A stretch of DNA of 30,064 bases from CAMQVM01 sp044433365 (GTDB taxonomy: Bacteria > Bacteroidota > Bacteroidia > Bacteroidales > Rikenellaceae), in NCBI GenBank assembly GCA_044433365.1, contig JAWXTR010000024.1, forward strand, positions 1 to 30,064. The letters run 5' to 3'. The stretch's first letter is position 1, and every line of letters starts with the position of its first letter. A program made the translations under genes and the position numbers. Positions 7,622 through 15,552 of the stretch are shown here, piece by piece. The notes under the pieces were generated by a model. The model had not been told where the DNA came from. It saw only the letters and a program-made list of their open reading frames with translations, and did no database searches.

Positions 7622-9346
7622 ATGGCTAACTTTTTTTTAGATAATAAAGATTTACAATTTCATCTGGATCATCCGTTGATGAAAAAAATTGTTGCGCTAA
7701 AGGAGAATAACTTTGCCGACAAAGATAAATTTGATTATGCTCCAATTGATTTTGAAGATACTATCGACTCATATCGTAAAGTGTTGGAGATAATTGGTGA
7801 GATTGCTGCTGATACCCTTGCTGAAAATGCTGACGGTGTCGATAAAAGTGGTCCACGTGTCGAAAACGACCGAGTAATATATGCCGAAGGCACTGCTGCA
7901 AACCATGAGGCACTTACTAAAGCAGGCGTATACGGAATTTCGCTTCCTCGTCGCTTTGGAGGTCTTAATTTTGCACTTGTTCCTTATGTAATGTCTTGCG
8001 AATTGGTATCTCGTGCCGATGCAGGTTTTGGTAATATTTGGGGGCTTCAAGATTGTGCCGAGACTCTTCATGAGTTTGCTAGCGAAGAGATTAACGCTGA
8101 ATATCTTCCTCGTATCAATAAAGGCGATACTTGCGCTATGGATCTTACTGAGCCAGATGCAGGTAGCGATTTACAGGCTGTAATGCTTCGTGCTGATTGG
8201 TGTGAGGAGCAGGGTTGTTGGCTGCTAAATGGCGTAAAACGCTTTATCACTAATGGTGATGCCGATATTTCGTTGGTACTTGCTCGTAGTGAAGATGGTA
8301 CAGCTGATGCTCGTGGTCTTTCGCTGTTTGTGTACGACAAAAAACACATGGCTGTTAAAGTTCGTCGTATAGAGCATAAATTGGGTATTATTGGTTCGCC
8401 TACTTGCGAGCTTGTATTTACTAATGCTCCAGCTAAATTGGTCGGAGACCGTAAAATGGGTCTTATTCGCTATGTAATGGGTCTTATGAACTCTGCACGT
8501 TTAGGTGTTGGTGCTCAGTCGGTTGGTATTGCTGAGGCGGCATATCGTGAGGGTCTGAAATATGCCCATGAGCGTATGCAGTTTGGTAAAGCTATCATTG
8601 AGTTCCCTGCTGTATATGAGCTTCTTACAAATATGAAAGCTAAAGTGCACGCTTCTCGTGCGATGCTATACGAAACTTCTCGTTTTGTGGATATGTATAA
8701 ATGCTACTACCACATCTCTAAAGAGCGTAAGCTAGAGAGAGAGGAGCGTGATGAAATGAAATATTACCAACGTCTTGCCGATGCTTATACGCCTCTTTTA
8801 AAGCTATTTGCAAGTGAATATTCAAATGAAGTTAGCTACGACTCTCTTCAAATTCATGGTGGTTCGGGCTATATGAAAGATTATCCTATCGAAAGATTGG
8901 TGCGTGATGCTCGTATTACAAATATCTATGAGGGTACCTCGCAGCTTCAAGTTGTTGCCTCAATCCGTGCCGTTACAACTGGTGTTTATTTAACTCAAAT
9001 GAATAAATATGAGCAGTTGACCGAAAATTCTGAGTTTACAGCTCTTAAACGCATGTTAAAAGAGATGACTGAACAGTATGAAGCTGGAGTTAAGGTGGTT
9101 ACTGAGTGTGAAGGCTCAACACCAGAGTATGTAGATTTCCATGCACGTCGTTTGGTTGAGATGGCTGGTCATATTATTCATGGCTATCTTCTGCTACATC
9201 AAGCCTCTGAGTGTGAAGATTATCGCAATAGTGCAGCTGCTTACATCAGAATGGGTAGTGCTAAAAACTGTGCTCACTTCTCTTATATCTCAAACCATAG
9301 TGTAGATGACATGGGATTATTTGAGAGTGTAAAGGAGGAAAATTAG
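7622..9346 (+). CDS. Acyl-CoA dehydrogenase (long form)
   Basis: FAD-dependent alpha,beta-dehydrogenation of an acyl-CoA or, in reverse, enoyl-CoA reduction, with electrons passing to the adjacent ETF. Family blocks are visible: CAMDLTEPDAGSDLQA in the middle domain, MQFGKAIIEFPAV, and the C-terminal DSLQIHGGSGYMKDYPIERLVRDARI. The probable catalytic base is Glu437 in NIYEGTSQ. At 574 residues it exceeds the usual 380-400; about 120 extra residues follow the catalytic region and the N-terminus is also extended, as in the long ACAD subgroup. Chain-length preference cannot be read from the sequence. No terminator is evident downstream; the rimP promoter begins about 20 bases after the stop. Confidence 0.92.
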   Translation: MANFFLDNKDLQFHLDHPLMKKIVALKENNFADKDKFDYAPIDFEDTIDSYRKVLEIIGEIAADTLAENADGVDKSGPRVENDRVIYAEGTAANHEALTKAGVYGISLPRRFGGLNFALVPYVMSCELVSRADAGFGNIWGLQDCAETLHEFASEEINAEYLPRINKGDTCAMDLTEPDAGSDLQAVMLRADWCEEQGCWLLNGVKRFITNGDADISLVLARSEDGTADARGLSLFVYDKKHMAVKVRRIEHKLGIIGSPTCELVFTNAPAKLVGDRKMGLIRYVMGLMNSARLGVGAQSVGIAEAAYREGLKYAHERMQFGKAIIEFPAVYELLTNMKAKVHASRAMLYETSRFVDMYKCYYHISKERKLEREERDEMKYYQRLADAYTPLLKLFASEYSNEVSYDSLQIHGGSGYMKDYPIERLVRDARITNIYEGTSQLQVVASIRAVTTGVYLTQMNKYEQLTENSEFTALKRMLKEMTEQYEAGVKVVTECEGSTPEYVDFHARRLVEMAGHIIHGYLLLHQASECEDYRNSAAAYIRMGSAKNCAHFSYISNHSVDDMGLFESVKEEN

Positions 9347-9363
9347 AAAATTAGAGAAAATAT

Positions 9364-9394
9364 TTTGTAAATATAAAAATTTTTACTACTTTTG
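9364..9394 (+). promoter_or_regulatory. Consensus promoter of the rimP-nusA-infB operon
   Basis: TTTG (9364-9367), exactly 19 bases, TACTTTTG (9387-9394). This is a full match to the Bacteroidota -33/-7 consensus, the best in the window. Transcription should start near 9401. Confidence 0.8.
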
Positions 9395-9410
9395 CAGAGT
9401 ATAAAAGTGG

Positions 9411-9442
9411 AGAGAGGGGGAGCTGATAAGCTCCCTTTCTTT
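9411..9442 (+). promoter_or_regulatory. Leader hairpin, possible attenuator of rimP-nusA-infB
   Basis: AGAGAGGGGGAGCT (9411-9424), GATA loop, AGCTCCCTTTCTTT (9429-9442). All 14 positions can pair if three G-U pairs are allowed, and the right arm is U-rich, so the stem could act as a weak terminator. It lies about ten bases after the expected transcription start and 16 bases before rimP. Confidence 0.55.
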
Positions 9443-9458
9443 ATAATCTATAAGAAAG

Positions 9459-9938
9459 ATGATAGCAAAAGAAAAAATTGAAAAGATTGTAACAGATTAT
9501 ATATCACAAGATTATGCTTCGGAAAATAGCCTGTTTTTAGTAGATGTTAAAGTGTCTACTTCAAATATAATTGAGGTTATTGTGGATGCTATAGGTGGTG
9601 TAGATATTACAAAATGTATTGAAATAAGTCGTCATATCGAGACTTTTTTCAATCGAGATGAAGAAGATTTTGAGCTTACTGTTGCTTCTGCTGGTATTTC
9701 CGACCCTCTAAAAAAGTTAGAGCAGTTTCACAAACATAGCGGAAAAGAGGTTGAAGTAAAATATAGCAATGGTGATAAGCTTGTAGGGGTTATGAGCGAT
9801 GTTACAGCCGAAAATTTTGTGGTTAGCTATCAAGTAAAAGAGCTTGTAGAGGGTAAAAAACGTAAACAGCTTGTAGATAAGCAGGTAACTGTTGCTTATG
9901 ATGAGGTAAAAACAGTTAGATTAGTGATAAAATTTTAA
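9459..9938 (+). CDS. rimP: Ribosome maturation factor RimP
   Basis: A 159-residue cytoplasmic protein needed for 30S subunit maturation. The N-terminal domain carries the family pattern with DITKCIEISRHIETFF (~48-63) and ELTVASAGISDPLK (RimP/YlxS hallmark E-x-x-V-S-SPG region, here with ASAG in place of SSPG); the C-terminal SH3-like domain covers ~85-159. It is the first gene of the conserved rimP-nusA-infB cluster, which supports the call more strongly than sequence alone. The start ATG lies right after the leader hairpin. Confidence 0.92.
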   Translation: MIAKEKIEKIVTDYISQDYASENSLFLVDVKVSTSNIIEVIVDAIGGVDITKCIEISRHIETFFNRDEEDFELTVASAGISDPLKKLEQFHKHSGKEVEVKYSNGDKLVGVMSDVTAENFVVSYQVKELVEGKKRKQLVDKQVTVAYDEVKTVRLVIKF

Positions 9939-9969
9939 ATCTTGCGAATTTTCGCTCGATTTTAGGTGT

Positions 9970-10015
9970 AGGGAACTTCTAAAATTTTTCAAAATCAAGA
10001 ATTTAGAACTCCCCT
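9970..10015 (+). repeat. AGGGAACTTCT...TTAGAACTCCCCT hairpin repeat, copy 2
   Basis: AGGGAACTTCTAAA (9970-9983) and TTTAGAACTCCCCT (10002-10015) are an imperfect inverted repeat with an A/T-rich loop, between rimP and nusA. It is the same family as the copies at 7560 and 24444. It may be a processing or attenuation hairpin inside the operon, or simply a dispersed repeat. Confidence 0.6.
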
Positions 10016-10093
10016 GTAAAATGTAATTAATAATAAAAGATTCGGTATTGAGGTTTGCTCCACGTCGAATCGCTATATATAAAGAAGTATATA

Positions 10094-11335
10094 ATGAATA
10101 ACTTAAATCTAATCAACACCTTTGCAGAGTTTAAGGCGTTGAAAAATATTGACAAAGCTACAATGTTGAGTGTCCTAGAGGATGTATTTAAAAATATGCT
10201 TGTCAAAACTTACGGCTCGGATGAGAATTTTGATATTATTATCAATCCTGAAAAAGGCGATTTAGAGATTTGGCGTACTCGTGTAGTTGTAGAAGATGGT
10301 GAGGTAGAGTCGTCGCACACTCAAATTTCTCTTTCGGATGCAAAAGTGATTGATGCTTCGTATGAGGTGGGTGAAGAGGTTGCTGACGAGATTAAGCTTA
10401 ACTCGTTTGGTCGTCGTTCGGTGCTTTCGCTTCGTCAAAATTTAGCTTCTCGTATTTTAGATTTAGAAAAAGCTACTCTTTATAACAAATACAAAGAGAA
10501 AGTTGGGGTTGTGGTTACTGGTGAGGTGTACCAATCTTGGAAAAAAGAGACAGTAATTTTCGACGATGAGGGTAATGAGCTTGTACTTCCTCGTGATGAG
10601 CAGATTCCTTCCGATTTCTTCCGTAAAGGAGATGCTGTTCGTGCAATAGTATCTCGTGTAGATATGCGTAACAACAAGCCTGTAATTGTGCTTTCTCGTA
10701 CAGCTCCTGAGTTTTTACATCGTCTTTTTGAGGTTGAGGTTCCTGAAATTTCGGATGGTCTTATCGTAATCAAAAAGATTGTTCGTATTCCTGGTGAGAG
10801 AGCTAAAGTGGCTGTAGAGTCTTACGACGAAAGAGTCGACCCAGTTGGTGCTTGTGTGGGTATGAAGGGGTCTCGTATCTATTCTATCGTAAGAGAGTTG
10901 AAAAACGAAAATATCGACGTTGTTAACTATACTGCAAATACTCAGCTTTTAATTCAAAGAGCTTTAAGCCCTGCGAAAATATTATCTATAGAGATTAATG
11001 AAGAAGAGAAAAAAGCTGCTGTAACGCTAAAACCAAACGAAATTTCGTTAGCTATTGGTAAAGGTGGTCTTAATATTAAGTTGGCTTCGCAGCTTACTGG
11101 TTATGATATTGACGTATATCGTGAAGTTGCCGAAGATGATACTGAGGACGATGTTGCTCTTCAAGATTTTTCTGACGAAATCGAGCCATGGATTATTGAG
11201 CAACTGCAAAAAATTGGTTGTGATACAGCTAAAAGCGTCCTAAATTATACTGTAGAAGAGCTTGCTCGTCGTACAGATTTAGAGGATGAGACAGTGCAAG
11301 AGGTAGTTGATATTTTAAAAGCAGAATTTGAATAG
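10094..11335 (+). CDS. nusA: Transcription termination/antitermination factor NusA
   Basis: RNA-polymerase-bound elongation factor of 413 residues. The N-terminal polymerase-binding domain spans ~1-128, an S1 domain follows (~132-200, including GEVYQSW), then two KH domains with GMKG at 256-259 and GKGG at 322-325. The tail (~350-413) is acidic and holds one helix-hairpin-like repeat (IEQLQKIG...VEELARRT). I use the ATG at 10094, which gives the standard NusA N-terminus; an upstream in-frame TTG at 10055 would add 13 residues of unlikely sequence. It follows rimP after 155 bases that include a hairpin repeat. Confidence 0.95.
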   Translation: MNNLNLINTFAEFKALKNIDKATMLSVLEDVFKNMLVKTYGSDENFDIIINPEKGDLEIWRTRVVVEDGEVESSHTQISLSDAKVIDASYEVGEEVADEIKLNSFGRRSVLSLRQNLASRILDLEKATLYNKYKEKVGVVVTGEVYQSWKKETVIFDDEGNELVLPRDEQIPSDFFRKGDAVRAIVSRVDMRNNKPVIVLSRTAPEFLHRLFEVEVPEISDGLIVIKKIVRIPGERAKVAVESYDERVDPVGACVGMKGSRIYSIVRELKNENIDVVNYTANTQLLIQRALSPAKILSIEINEEEKKAAVTLKPNEISLAIGKGGLNIKLASQLTGYDIDVYREVAEDDTEDDVALQDFSDEIEPWIIEQLQKIGCDTAKSVLNYTVEELARRTDLEDETVQEVVDILKAEFE

Positions 11336-11544
11336 TTCGAAAAAATAGGAGTTACTATATAAGTTATGTGCTCAAAAGCAGAGTTATATAATAAAACAGT
11401 AAAAGTTTTATAGTGCTCTGTTCTGTAATAGATTGCAGTATCTATAATAATCAATAAACTACCTTTTAAGCTCTTCAAGTGGTTTAATACCCTAATTGGT
11501 ATGGTGAGTGTTTAGTGATTTATCGGTTAAATCAATTATTTGAT

Positions 11545-11552
11545 TAAATTTG
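11545..11552 (+). promoter_or_regulatory. Weak candidate -7 element before infB
   Basis: The nusA-infB gap (11336-11612) is 277 bases, unusually long within this operon. TAAATTTG at 11545-11552 matches TAnnTTTG but lacks a clear -33 box. A small hairpin ATAGAT/ATCTAT (11428-11445) is the only other structure noted; no reading frame is convincing. Confidence 0.3.
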
Positions 11553-11612
11553 AGTGGTCAATAATGTCTCATAGAGTGTAAGTTTAATCGCCGAAAAAGA
11601 AAAGATAAAAAT

Positions 11613-14600
11613 ATGGCAAATGAAAAGAAAATAAGGGTTGTCACAATTGCTCGCCAGCTAAATGTTGGGTCGGGTACTTTGTTAGACTTCTTAAAAAATA
11701 AGGGATGTAATGTCGAGGGTAGCAATCCTATCCTTGATGGTAATATGTTGAATCTTGTTGAAAAGGAGTTTGGTAAAGGTAAGACAATCGAAAAGATTAA
11801 TATAAAAGAGAAGATAATTACCAAAAACGAAACTGTATCACTTAAAGATATTAAATCGAAAGAGGCTGAGTCTAAAGATGAAGAGTATGTTAAAGATGAA
11901 TTAATCATCAAATCTAATATCGTAGAGAAGAGCGAAAGTGTAAAATCTAATATTCATCAACCTAAAGTTATAGGTAAAATAGATTTGGATAAAGTTGGTA
12001 AAAAGCCGCAACCAAAAGCTAAAACTAATGAAGAGGCTGTAAAAAAAGAGGTTGCAGCCAAAAAATTCTCTGGCGAGAATAATAAGAAAGCAGAGGTTGC
12101 CCCTGCTGTAGAAATAAATAAAGAGCCTGTGAAAGAGCCTGTAAAAGAGAAAATTACTGTAGAGACAAAGAGTGTTACTAAACCTGTAGAGGAGAGAGTA
12201 AGCGACAACCAAAATGAGTCTAATAAAGACTTAAACAAAACTTTTGACGATAGAATGGCTGAGAATTCAGTCGATTTGTTCCGTCCAAATTCGACTGAGC
12301 AGCTGTCGGGTCCTAAAATCATCGGTAAGATAGATTTAGCTTCGTTGGAGAAGAAAAAATCTGATCCTGCTGACAAAAAGAAGAATAAGCGTAAGCGTAT
12401 CAAAAAAGACAACAAGGTTGATATTAACGATCCAAAGTTGGCTGCTGGTAATAATAATGGTCAGAAACCCCAACATGGCGGTGGTCAAAGACAAGGTGGC
12501 GGTCAACATAATGGAAATCGCAATAATAACAACAATAACAACAATAGCAACAACAATAACAACCGTAATAACGGTGGTGGCAACAACAATAACAACCGCA
12601 ACAATGGCGGCGGCAATAATAATGGCGGTGGAAACCAAGGTGGCAACAACCGTGGTCAAAACCAACATGGAGGCAATCGTCCAGGCGGTAACAATCAGCA
12701 AAATAACCGTAAAGGTAATTTCAAAAATAACAACTTCAATAATAAATCTGCTGCTCCAAAGGCTGAGATTAGCGATGAAGATGTACAAAAGCAAATCAAA
12801 GATACTCTTGCTCGCCTAACAAACAAAGGCAACAAGAACAAGAGTGTCAAATATCGTAAAGATAAGCGTGAAGCTGTTAATGCTCGTGCTGTCGAGGAGA
12901 TGGAACGCCAAGCTGCCGAAAAACAAATTCTTAAACTTACAGAGTTTGTGACAGTAAGCGACTTAGCTCAAATGATGGATGCTGCTGTAACCGATGTTAT
13001 TACTGCTTGTATGAATCTTGGTTTGATGGTTTCTATCAACCAACGTCTTGATGCGGAAGCGTTAGTAATCGTAGCAGAAGAGTTTGGTTATAAAGTTGAG
13101 TTTGTAACTGTTGAAATCCAAGAGCAAGTTACATTTGAAGAGGATAACGAAGAGGATTTGCTTCCACGTTCTCCAATTGTAACAGTGATGGGTCACGTTG
13201 ACCACGGTAAAACATCTCTTCTTGACTTTATCCGTAAAGCTAACGTAATTGCAGGTGAAGCGGGTGGTATTACACAACATATCGGTGCGTACTCTGTAAA
13301 AGTAGAAGAGGGAAAACGTATCACATTCCTTGATACTCCAGGTCATGAGGCGTTTACAGCGATGCGTGCACGTGGTGCTAAGGTTACCGACGTTGCAATC
13401 ATTATTATCGCTGCCGATGATAGCGTGATGCCTCAAACTATTGAGGCTATCAACCATGCTGCTGCCGCAGGTGTCCCTATCATCTTTGCAATCAACAAAA
13501 TAGATAAACCAGGTGCAAACCCAGAGAGAATCCGTGAACAGCTATCTGCTATGAACTTCTTAGTAGAGGATTGGGGCGGTAAATACCAATGTCAAGAGAT
13601 TGCTGCTAAGTCGGGTCTAAATGTAGATTTACTTCTTGAAAAAATTATTCTTGAAGCTGATATGTTAGAGCTTAAAGCTAATCCTAACAAGAAGGCTAAC
13701 GGTGTGATTATCGAGTCTACACTTGATAAAGGTCGTGGTTATGTATCTACAGTATTGGTTCAACAAGGTACACTTCGTGTTGGCGATGTGATGCTTTCGG
13801 GTATCTACTCAGGTCGTGTGAAGGCGATGTTTAACGAGCGTGGTAAGCGTGTGACTGAAGCACCTCCTGCAACTCCAGTACTTGTACTAGGTCTTAATGG
13901 TGCTCCACAGGCAGGTGACACCTTTAATGTTATGGAAGATGATCGTCAAGCTCGTGAAATTGCTAACAAACGTGAACAACTACAACGTATTCAAGGTCTT
14001 AAAACACAAAAACATATTACGCTTGACGAAATCGGTCGCCGTATTGCTATCGGTAACTTCCAAGAGCTTAATATCATCATAAAAGGTGATGTGGATGGTT
14101 CGGTAGAGGCTCTTACAGATGCACTTATCAAGCAATCTAAAGAGGAGGTACAAGTTAATGTAATTCACAAAGCTGTAGGTCAAATTTCTGAGGGTGATGT
14201 GCTTCTTGCTGCTGCTTCAAATGCTGTAATCATCGGTTTCCAAGTACGTCCTTCTGCAAGTGCTCGTAGATTGGCTGAGAAAGAGGAGATTGAGATCCGT
14301 AACTACTCAATTATCTATGATGCTATCAACGATATTAAAGATGCCATTATTGGTATGCTAGCTCCTGAAATTAAAGAGGAGATTGTATGTTCAGTAGAGG
14401 TTATGGAGGTGTTCAAAATATCGAAAGTTGGTACGATTGCAGGATGTTTGGTTCGTGAAGGCAAAATTGGTCGTAACACCAAAATTCGTATTATCCGTGA
14501 GGGTATCGTAGTACACACTGGTAAGTTAGGTTCGCTTAAACGCTTTAAAGATGATGTAAAAGAGGTTACAACAAATATGGAGTGTGGTCTTAACATCGAC

Positions 14601-14669
14601 AACTACAACGATATCAAAATCGGCGATATAATCGAAGGTTACGAAGAGGTTGAAATTAAACGTACATAA
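11613..14669 (+). CDS. infB: Translation initiation factor IF-2
   Basis: GTPase that brings fMet-tRNA to the 30S subunit and promotes subunit joining. Residues 1-~60 form an IF2_N domain (RVVTIARQLNVGSGTLLDFLK). A lysine/glutamate-rich linker follows, then an Asn/Gly-rich low-complexity tract at ~279-379, then a second IF2_N domain (~440-490). The G domain shows GHVDHGKT (G1, 527-534), DTPGH (G3, 574-578) and NKID (G4, 628-631); beta-barrel domain II, domain III and the C-terminal initiator-tRNA-binding domain complete the 1018 residues. The length is typical of Bacteroidota, whose IF-2 has a long linker. It is the last gene of the rimP-nusA-infB operon, ending at a strong terminator. Confidence 0.96.
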   Translation: MANEKKIRVVTIARQLNVGSGTLLDFLKNKGCNVEGSNPILDGNMLNLVEKEFGKGKTIEKINIKEKIITKNETVSLKDIKSKEAESKDEEYVKDELIIKSNIVEKSESVKSNIHQPKVIGKIDLDKVGKKPQPKAKTNEEAVKKEVAAKKFSGENNKKAEVAPAVEINKEPVKEPVKEKITVETKSVTKPVEERVSDNQNESNKDLNKTFDDRMAENSVDLFRPNSTEQLSGPKIIGKIDLASLEKKKSDPADKKKNKRKRIKKDNKVDINDPKLAAGNNNGQKPQHGGGQRQGGGQHNGNRNNNNNNNNSNNNNNRNNGGGNNNNNRNNGGGNNNGGGNQGGNNRGQNQHGGNRPGGNNQQNNRKGNFKNNNFNNKSAAPKAEISDEDVQKQIKDTLARLTNKGNKNKSVKYRKDKREAVNARAVEEMERQAAEKQILKLTEFVTVSDLAQMMDAAVTDVITACMNLGLMVSINQRLDAEALVIVAEEFGYKVEFVTVEIQEQVTFEEDNEEDLLPRSPIVTVMGHVDHGKTSLLDFIRKANVIAGEAGGITQHIGAYSVKVEEGKRITFLDTPGHEAFTAMRARGAKVTDVAIIIIAADDSVMPQTIEAINHAAAAGVPIIFAINKIDKPGANPERIREQLSAMNFLVEDWGGKYQCQEIAAKSGLNVDLLLEKIILEADMLELKANPNKKANGVIIESTLDKGRGYVSTVLVQQGTLRVGDVMLSGIYSGRVKAMFNERGKRVTEAPPATPVLVLGLNGAPQAGDTFNVMEDDRQAREIANKREQLQRIQGLKTQKHITLDEIGRRIAIGNFQELNIIIKGDVDGSVEALTDALIKQSKEEVQVNVIHKAVGQISEGDVLLAAASNAVIIGFQVRPSASARRLAEKEEIEIRNYSIIYDAINDIKDAIIGMLAPEIKEEIVCSVEVMEVFKISKVGTIAGCLVREGKIGRNTKIRIIREGIVVHTGKLGSLKRFKDDVKEVTTNMECGLNIDNYNDIKIGDIIEGYEEVEIKRT
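12446..12750 (+). repeat. Asn/Gly-rich low-complexity coding tract in infB
   Basis: AAT/AAC and GGT/GGC codons dominate for about 100 codons (residues ~279-379), with scattered Q, R and H. The DNA is a degenerate (aay)n(ggn)n run. It explains the long spurious reading frames on the other strand and frame here. Confidence 0.85.
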
Positions 14670-14730
14670 TTTTCTTCCTACTCTTAACATTGAAATAGAG
14701 GGTGGAAAATATTTATTTTAAATATATTTA

Positions 14731-14785
14731 AAGGGGGTTTTTAAAATTAGGTTTTCTAATTTTTAAAACCCCCTTAATTTTTTTT
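14731..14785 (+). terminator. Terminator of the rimP-nusA-infB operon
   Basis: AAGGGGGTTTTTAAAATTAG (14731-14750) pairs with CTAATTTTTAAAACCCCCTT (14756-14775) with one mismatch, followed by a T-run (14778-14785). This is the strongest intrinsic terminator in the window. Confidence 0.92.
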
Positions 14786-14875
14786 AAAATATTTAATAAA
14801 AAGTTGTTATTTTATAAATGTATAAATAGTTGAAAATCAGTAAAAATAGGTTCTAAAGTGAAAGAAAATAATCGA

Positions 14876-14905
14876 AGCAGTAGTTTTTTAATAAAAATTA
14901 CTGCT
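14876..14905. promoter_or_regulatory. Palindrome just upstream of the mce promoter
   Basis: AGCAGTAGTTTTT (14876-14888), TAAT loop, AAAAATTACTGCT (14893-14905); perfect if one G-U pair is allowed. It ends a few bases before the likely -33 box of the propionate operon. It could be a second terminator or an operator. The 388-base gap 14670-15057 holds only this, the infB terminator and the mce promoter; no gene is seen. Confidence 0.45.
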
Positions 14906-14912
14906 ATATTTC

Positions 14913-14943
14913 TTTATTTTTCAATTTAATATTTGTAACTTTG
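14913..14943 (+). promoter_or_regulatory. Promoter of the mce-mmdA operon
   Basis: TTTA (14913-14916), 19 bases, TAACTTTG (14936-14943); the -7 element is a full match and the -33 has one mismatch. It would give a leader of about 110 bases before mce. Confidence 0.55.
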
Positions 14944-15057
14944 TAATCGGTATTGTGATTTAATTTTGAAATATAAGGTAAAATCATACTTATCTTGTAA
15001 CCAATAGACTATAAAATATATTATAATAAAAGTATAAACAATTTAAATTTCGAAGAG

Positions 15058-15468
15058 ATGAATTTAACTCACATCGAACACATCGGCATTGCCGTAAAAT
15101 CATTAGATGAGGCTATTCCTTACTATGAGAACGTTTTAGGTCTTAAATGTTACAACATCGAAGAGGTTGCAGAACAGAAAGTTAAGACTGCATTTTTTAT
15201 GGTTGGTCAAACCAAAATCGAGCTACTAGAATCAACTGATCCAGAAGGGCCTGTAGGTAAATTTATCGAGAAAAAAGGCGAGGGTGTTCACCACGTTGCT
15301 TTTGCTGTAAATGGTCTTGAAGATGCTCTTGCAGATGCTGCAAGCAAAGAGGTTAAGCTAATCGACAAAACTCCACGTAATGGTGCAGAGGGTTTAAGTA
15401 TCGCTTTCCTTCATCCAAAAAGTACTTTTGGTGTATTAACAGAACTTTGCGAAGATAAAAATAAATAA
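15058..15468 (+). CDS. mce: Methylmalonyl-CoA epimerase
   Basis: Interconverts (S)- and (R)-methylmalonyl-CoA in the succinate-propionate pathway. It is a 136-residue vicinal-oxygen-chelate protein with two beta-alpha-beta-beta-beta modules; metal ligands are expected at His8 (EHIGIAV), His79 (GVHHVAF) and Glu129 (TELCE), with the fourth in the IELLE stretch around residue 54-58. Length and the sequence EGVHHVAF are typical. The gene directly precedes the methylmalonyl-CoA decarboxylase subunits, consistent with delivery of the correct stereoisomer. The mutase that feeds it is not in the window. Confidence 0.93.
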   Translation: MNLTHIEHIGIAVKSLDEAIPYYENVLGLKCYNIEEVAEQKVKTAFFMVGQTKIELLESTDPEGPVGKFIEKKGEGVHHVAFAVNGLEDALADAASKEVKLIDKTPRNGAEGLSIAFLHPKSTFGVLTELCEDKNK

Positions 15469-15477
15469 ACCCATTAA

Positions 15478-15510
15478 AGGGCAAGAAAATAACTAAAATT
15501 TTCGTGCCCT
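15478..15510 (+). promoter_or_regulatory. Hairpin between mce and mmdA
   Basis: AGGGCAAGAAAAT (15478-15490) pairs with ATTTTCGTGCCCT (15498-15510) with one A-G mismatch. No T-run follows, so it looks like an intercistronic processing or stabilising hairpin rather than a terminator. Confidence 0.5.
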
Positions 15511-15552
15511 ATTCGCCAAATATAAAAAATATAAATCTCAATAATTATAAAA

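Noticed and set aside
7769..8349. Minus-strand frames of about 100 codons opposite the acyl-CoA dehydrogenase
   Set aside because: They lie fully within a strongly supported gene, lack recognisable domains and have no promoter.
10055..10093. Upstream TTG start for nusA
   Set aside because: The 13 added residues are unlike NusA N-termini, and the ATG at 10094 begins the family sequence.
12336..12819. Long frames on the minus strand and in another plus frame over infB
   Set aside because: They are translations of the Asn/Gly codon repeats (runs of Ile/Val/Thr) and lie wholly inside infB.
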